This document shows, in pieces, positions 6,565-8,602 of a stretch of DNA of 8,602 nucleotides. The DNA is from Cocleimonas sp. (GTDB lineage: Bacteria > Pseudomonadota > Gammaproteobacteria > Thiotrichales > Thiotrichaceae). The number at the start of each line of letters is the position of its first letter. The stretch's first letter is position 1. The notes under the pieces were generated by a model. The model saw nothing but the letters and a program-made list of their open reading frames with translations. It did no database searches and was not told where the DNA came from. Location: positions 1 to 8,602 of the forward strand of contig JAGLDT010000024.1 of NCBI GenBank assembly GCA_023145485.1. Direction: 5' to 3'. A program made the translations under genes and the position numbers.

Positions 6565-6591
6565 CCCTTGCACCTTCAATCCTTGGAAACC

Positions 6592-6622
6592 ATCCTATTG
6601 CACGCTAATAATTTAATAGGAT
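6592..6622 (+). promoter_or_regulatory. Leader hairpin upstream of tgt
   Basis: ATCCTATT (6592-6599) is perfectly complementary to AATAGGAT (6615-6622) across a 15-base loop, within the predicted tgt leader and 33 bases before the start codon. It does not match the preQ1-I aptamer pattern, so I do not call a riboswitch. It may influence mRNA stability or have no role. Confidence 0.35.
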
Positions 6623-6655
6623 CCCAATAATTGATAATCCCCTAAGCCTAAGATA

Positions 6656-7774
6656 ATGTTTTCCATGAAGTTTGATTTACATAACAGCAACAATAACGCA
6701 CGACGTGGCACCCTCACTTTTCCACGCGGTAGCATTCAAACCCCTGCCTTTATGCCCGTAGGAACCTACGGAACGGTTAAATCGATGAAGCCCGAAGAGC
6801 TAAAAGAGATGGGGGCAGAAATTATTTTAGGCAATACCTTTCATTTAATGTTACGACCAGGGACTGAAATAATCCAACAACATGGCGACCTGCATGACTT
6901 TATGCATTGGGATAAGCCAATTTTGACCGACTCTGGTGGCTTTCAAGTTTTTTCACTGGCTAAAATGCGGAAAATTAGCGAACAAGGTGTCGAATTTCGT
7001 TCACCCATTAATGGTGAAAAATTCATGTTAAGCCCTGAATATTCGATGCAAATCCAACGTGAACTTGGCTCGGATATTGTGATGATATTTGATGAATGCA
7101 CCCCCTATCCTGCTACTCATACTGAAGCGCGCGATTCAATGAAATTATCACTTCGTTGGGCTAAACGTAGCAAAATAGCACATGCGGATAATCCCTCAGC
7201 ATTGTTTGGTATTGTACAAGGCGGTATGTATGACGATTTACGCGAAATATCCGCTAAGGGCTTATGTGAAATAGACTTTGATGGTTACGCTGTCGGTGGT
7301 TTATCCGTTGGTGAACCTAAAGATGAACGTGATAAAGTCTTGGAAACAACCGTTCCCTTGCTACCTGAGAATAAACCCCGTTATTTGATGGGCGTTGGCA
7401 AACCAGAAGATATTGTAGAATCGGTTAAACGGGGCATTGATATGTTTGATTGTGTTATTCCTACACGCAATGCACGCAATGGATTTTTATTTACCCGTCA
7501 TGGCATTGTTAAAATCCGTAACAGTAAACACAAAAAAGACACTAATCCCATCGACAAAGACTGTGGATGCTACACCTGCAAAAACTACTCACGTGCTTAT
7601 TTACGTCATTTAGATAAATGTAAAGAAATGCTCGGTGCACATTTAAACACCATTCATAATTTATATTATTATCAAGAGTTGATGCGCGAAATACGCACCG
7701 CGATTGAAGCTAATCGTTTTGAAGCATTTGAAAAAGAATTTTATGCAAAAAGAGAGCGAGCTGAAGGGATATAA
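6656..7774 (+). CDS. tgt: Queuine tRNA-ribosyltransferase (tRNA-guanine transglycosylase)
   Basis: Tgt exchanges guanine-34 in GUN anticodons (Asp, Asn, His, Tyr tRNAs) for preQ1, the committed insertion step of queuosine synthesis, in the cytoplasm. The 372-residue protein is near identical in layout to the E. coli enzyme. It shows TPAFMPVGTYGTVK (29-42), ILTDSGGFQVFS (89-100) with Asp92, FDECTPYP (145-152), GIVQGG (185-190), YAVGGLSVGEP (211-221), the nucleophile Asp265 in MFDCVIPTRNARNG (263-276), and the zinc site Cys303, Cys305, Cys308 and His334 in CGCYTC and NTIHN. ATG 6656 is taken as the start; the in-frame ATG at 6665 gives the MKFDL start usual for the family and is equally possible, as neither has a good ribosome-binding site. 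In many gammaproteobacteria tgt lies between queA and yajC-secDF, but none of these is next to it here. Confidence 0.97.
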   Translation: MFSMKFDLHNSNNNARRGTLTFPRGSIQTPAFMPVGTYGTVKSMKPEELKEMGAEIILGNTFHLMLRPGTEIIQQHGDLHDFMHWDKPILTDSGGFQVFSLAKMRKISEQGVEFRSPINGEKFMLSPEYSMQIQRELGSDIVMIFDECTPYPATHTEARDSMKLSLRWAKRSKIAHADNPSALFGIVQGGMYDDLREISAKGLCEIDFDGYAVGGLSVGEPKDERDKVLETTVPLLPENKPRYLMGVGKPEDIVESVKRGIDMFDCVIPTRNARNGFLFTRHGIVKIRNSKHKKDTNPIDKDCGCYTCKNYSRAYLRHLDKCKEMLGAHLNTIHNLYYYQELMREIRTAIEANRFEAFEKEFYAKRERAEGI

Positions 7775-7796
7775 AAAGTGGCAGGGGAATTAGAAT

Positions 7797-7835
7797 CATA
7801 CCCTTCTGCTTTCCTTAGGAATACAAAAGGGTATG
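7797..7835. terminator. Nested hairpin between convergent tgt and the exported-protein gene
   Basis: CATACCCTT (7797-7805) and AAGGGTATG (7827-7835) form a perfect 9-bp stem. Inside its 21-base loop TTCC and GGAA (7811-7814 with 7818-7821) form a second small stem. It sits 22 bases past the tgt stop codon and 37 bases beyond the stop of the convergent gene. It could serve as a bidirectional terminator, but no T-run follows on either strand. Confidence 0.45.
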
Positions 7836-7872
7836 GGAATATCGATTGAAAAGATGTTTATTTATCAGAGCA

Positions 7873-8436
7873 TTATGACTCTGCACGTACCTCAACAGTG
7901 ACTACGTCGTTATATATATCCACAGGTGCAGTAGCATTGTACTCAAAAGGCCTCATTTTTAAATCTGCGGTATTACAACTAACCTTTTGCTCAAAATTTT
8001 CATTTGATGAAAATTTAACCTCCATATTTGCTGTTGTGTCAAACGTACCCGTAACAAACTCATTAACACTATAGTGCAAACCATAAGTTGCCAATATCTC
8101 ACCTGTTTCAATGCCTTTTAATTTAAAGTCATTCACAGTATGGATTTTGGCATAACAGGTTTTTGGTGTCGCTTCTACTTCAATTGAACCAATGGCTATA
8201 TTATCGCCACTTTCTACCACCGCTTCTAATTTCTCCGCACTAAAATCAATAATATCAATAACGGGTGGCTTCACTACAATTTCTGACTCTTTATACACAG
8301 AAACATCGAAAGATTTACTATAAATCTGTACCTGAGGAGCAGGGATTGTAGTGGTTAAACCCAGCTCATCAGCAGAAAAACTAGCAGATGCCGTTAAAAG
8401 AGAGGCAGTAGCGACAAGTAAAGGTAATTTTTTCAT
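7873..8436 (-). CDS. Exported protein of unknown function, tandem paralogue 1
   Basis: I do not recognise this 187-residue protein. AGGAAG (minus strand) nine bases before the ATG supports the start. Residues 1-18 form a Sec signal peptide (MKKLPLL, hydrophobic core, A-S-A at 16-18; a cut after Ala22 is also possible). The mature part is acidic and rich in Val, Thr and Ile with an alternating pattern that suggests a beta sandwich. It has only two cysteines (Cys94, Cys154), probably a disulphide. The C-terminus DIYNDVVTVEVRAES matches the end of the partial gene just upstream (YGTYSDVIHVMVRAES), so the two are tandem duplicates. A final Tyr-containing alternating strand of this type is also found in spore-coat-U-like and alternate chaperone-usher pilin subunits, which makes a fimbrial or surface-fibre subunit a guess; no chaperone or usher gene is visible. 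Confidence 0.75.
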   Translation of the reverse strand: MKKLPLLVATASLLTASASFSADELGLTTTIPAPQVQIYSKSFDVSVYKESEIVVKPPVIDIIDFSAEKLEAVVESGDNIAIGSIEVEATPKTCYAKIHTVNDFKLKGIETGEILATYGLHYSVNEFVTGTFDTTANMEVKFSSNENFEQKVSCNTADLKMRPFEYNATAPVDIYNDVVTVEVRAES

Positions 8437-8470
8437 GAATACTTCCTGATTTTTATTTTAATGATTCAAC

Positions 8471-8499
8471 TGCAAGATGCCTAAAAACAACACCCTGCA
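8471..8499 (-). other. Intercistronic hairpin between the tandem paralogues
   Basis: In RNA of the minus strand, UGCAGGGUG (8491-8499) can pair with CAUCUUGCA (8471-8479) over nine positions including two G-U pairs, with an 11-base loop. It lies in the 73-bp gap between the two exported-protein genes. No T-run follows, so it looks more like an mRNA processing or stability element than a terminator. Confidence 0.3.
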
Positions 8500-8509
8500 T
8501 AATAATGAA

Positions 8510-8602
8510 TTATGATTCAGCACGCACCATCACATGAATTACGTCACTATAGGTTCCATACACCCCATACATAGCCCCGTTTTCCATTCGAGAAAGACGC
8601 AT
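8510..8602 (-). CDS. Partial exported-protein paralogue 2 (C-terminal 30 residues)
   Basis: An open frame enters from the right edge and stops at the TAA at 8510-8512. The visible 30 residues end in YGTYSDVIHVMVRAES. The last 13 residues, YSDVIHVMVRAES, match YNDVVTVEVRAES of the next gene at 9 of 13 positions, including an identical VRAES. The ATG at the very edge is most likely an internal Met, because the match lies at the C-terminus of a protein expected to be near 190 residues. The gene is transcribed toward paralogue 1 with a 73-bp gap, so the two may form an operon. Function is unknown. Confidence 0.7.
   Translation of the reverse strand: MRLSRMENGAMYGVYGTYSDVIHVMVRAES

Larger units (their letters stand above)
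6340..6655. other. Divergent intergenic region between the FadL-family gene and tgt
   Basis: These 316 bases separate two genes that point away from each other and hold regulatory sequence for both. The left half (6385-6430) is almost pure A+T and contains the candidate FadL promoter and a palindrome. The centre (6440-6535) is AT-rich with no recognisable feature. The right part has the tgt promoter and a leader hairpin. I find no credible small coding gene here. Confidence 0.7.

Noticed and set aside
6571..6655. preQ1 riboswitch in the tgt leader.
   Set aside because: The leader hairpin lacks the conserved loop and A-rich tail of the preQ1-I aptamer, and no preQ1-II pattern is visible.

Overview
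The window looks like chromosomal DNA of an AT-rich gammaproteobacterium. It carries MltA, FolD, Tgt, two envelope proteins typical of Gram-negative bacteria (a FadL-type barrel and an OmpA-like domain protein) and several Sec signal peptides. No transposase, integrase, tRNA, rRNA or CRISPR array is visible. The exact genus cannot be read from the sequence alone.

Layout, left to right. (1) 157-2011, + strand: a lytic transglycosylase (mltA), then 40 bp later a COG4339-type HD-fold phosphohydrolase whose stop codon lies inside a perfect 14-bp inverted repeat. (2) 2040-3358: a very AT-rich stretch with one secreted protein carrying a divergent OmpA-like C-terminal domain. This gene is bracketed by two imperfect copies (25/28) of an intergenic repeat. 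(3) 3359-4216, +: folD. (4) 4367-6339, - strand: a FadL-family outer-membrane protein, then a Rho-independent terminator, a promoter and a small exported SCP2-domain protein. (5) 6340-6655: a divergent intergenic region with a good promoter for tgt. (6) 6656-7774, +: tgt, standing apart from its common partners queA and yajC-secDF. (7) 7873-8602, -: two tandem exported proteins of unknown function with matching C-termini, the upstream one cut by the window edge.

Functional themes are cell-wall turnover (MltA, perhaps the OmpA-like protein), housekeeping (FolD for one-carbon folate metabolism, Tgt for queuosine in tRNA) and handling of hydrophobic molecules at the envelope (FadL-type channel with a periplasmic SCP2-type carrier). 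The less ordinary parts are the repeat-flanked OmpA-like gene with a cysteine cluster and a substituted peptidoglycan-binding Asp, the exported SCP2 protein next to FadL, and the tandem paralogue pair at the right edge. I see no clear evidence for a wholly new multi-gene system.
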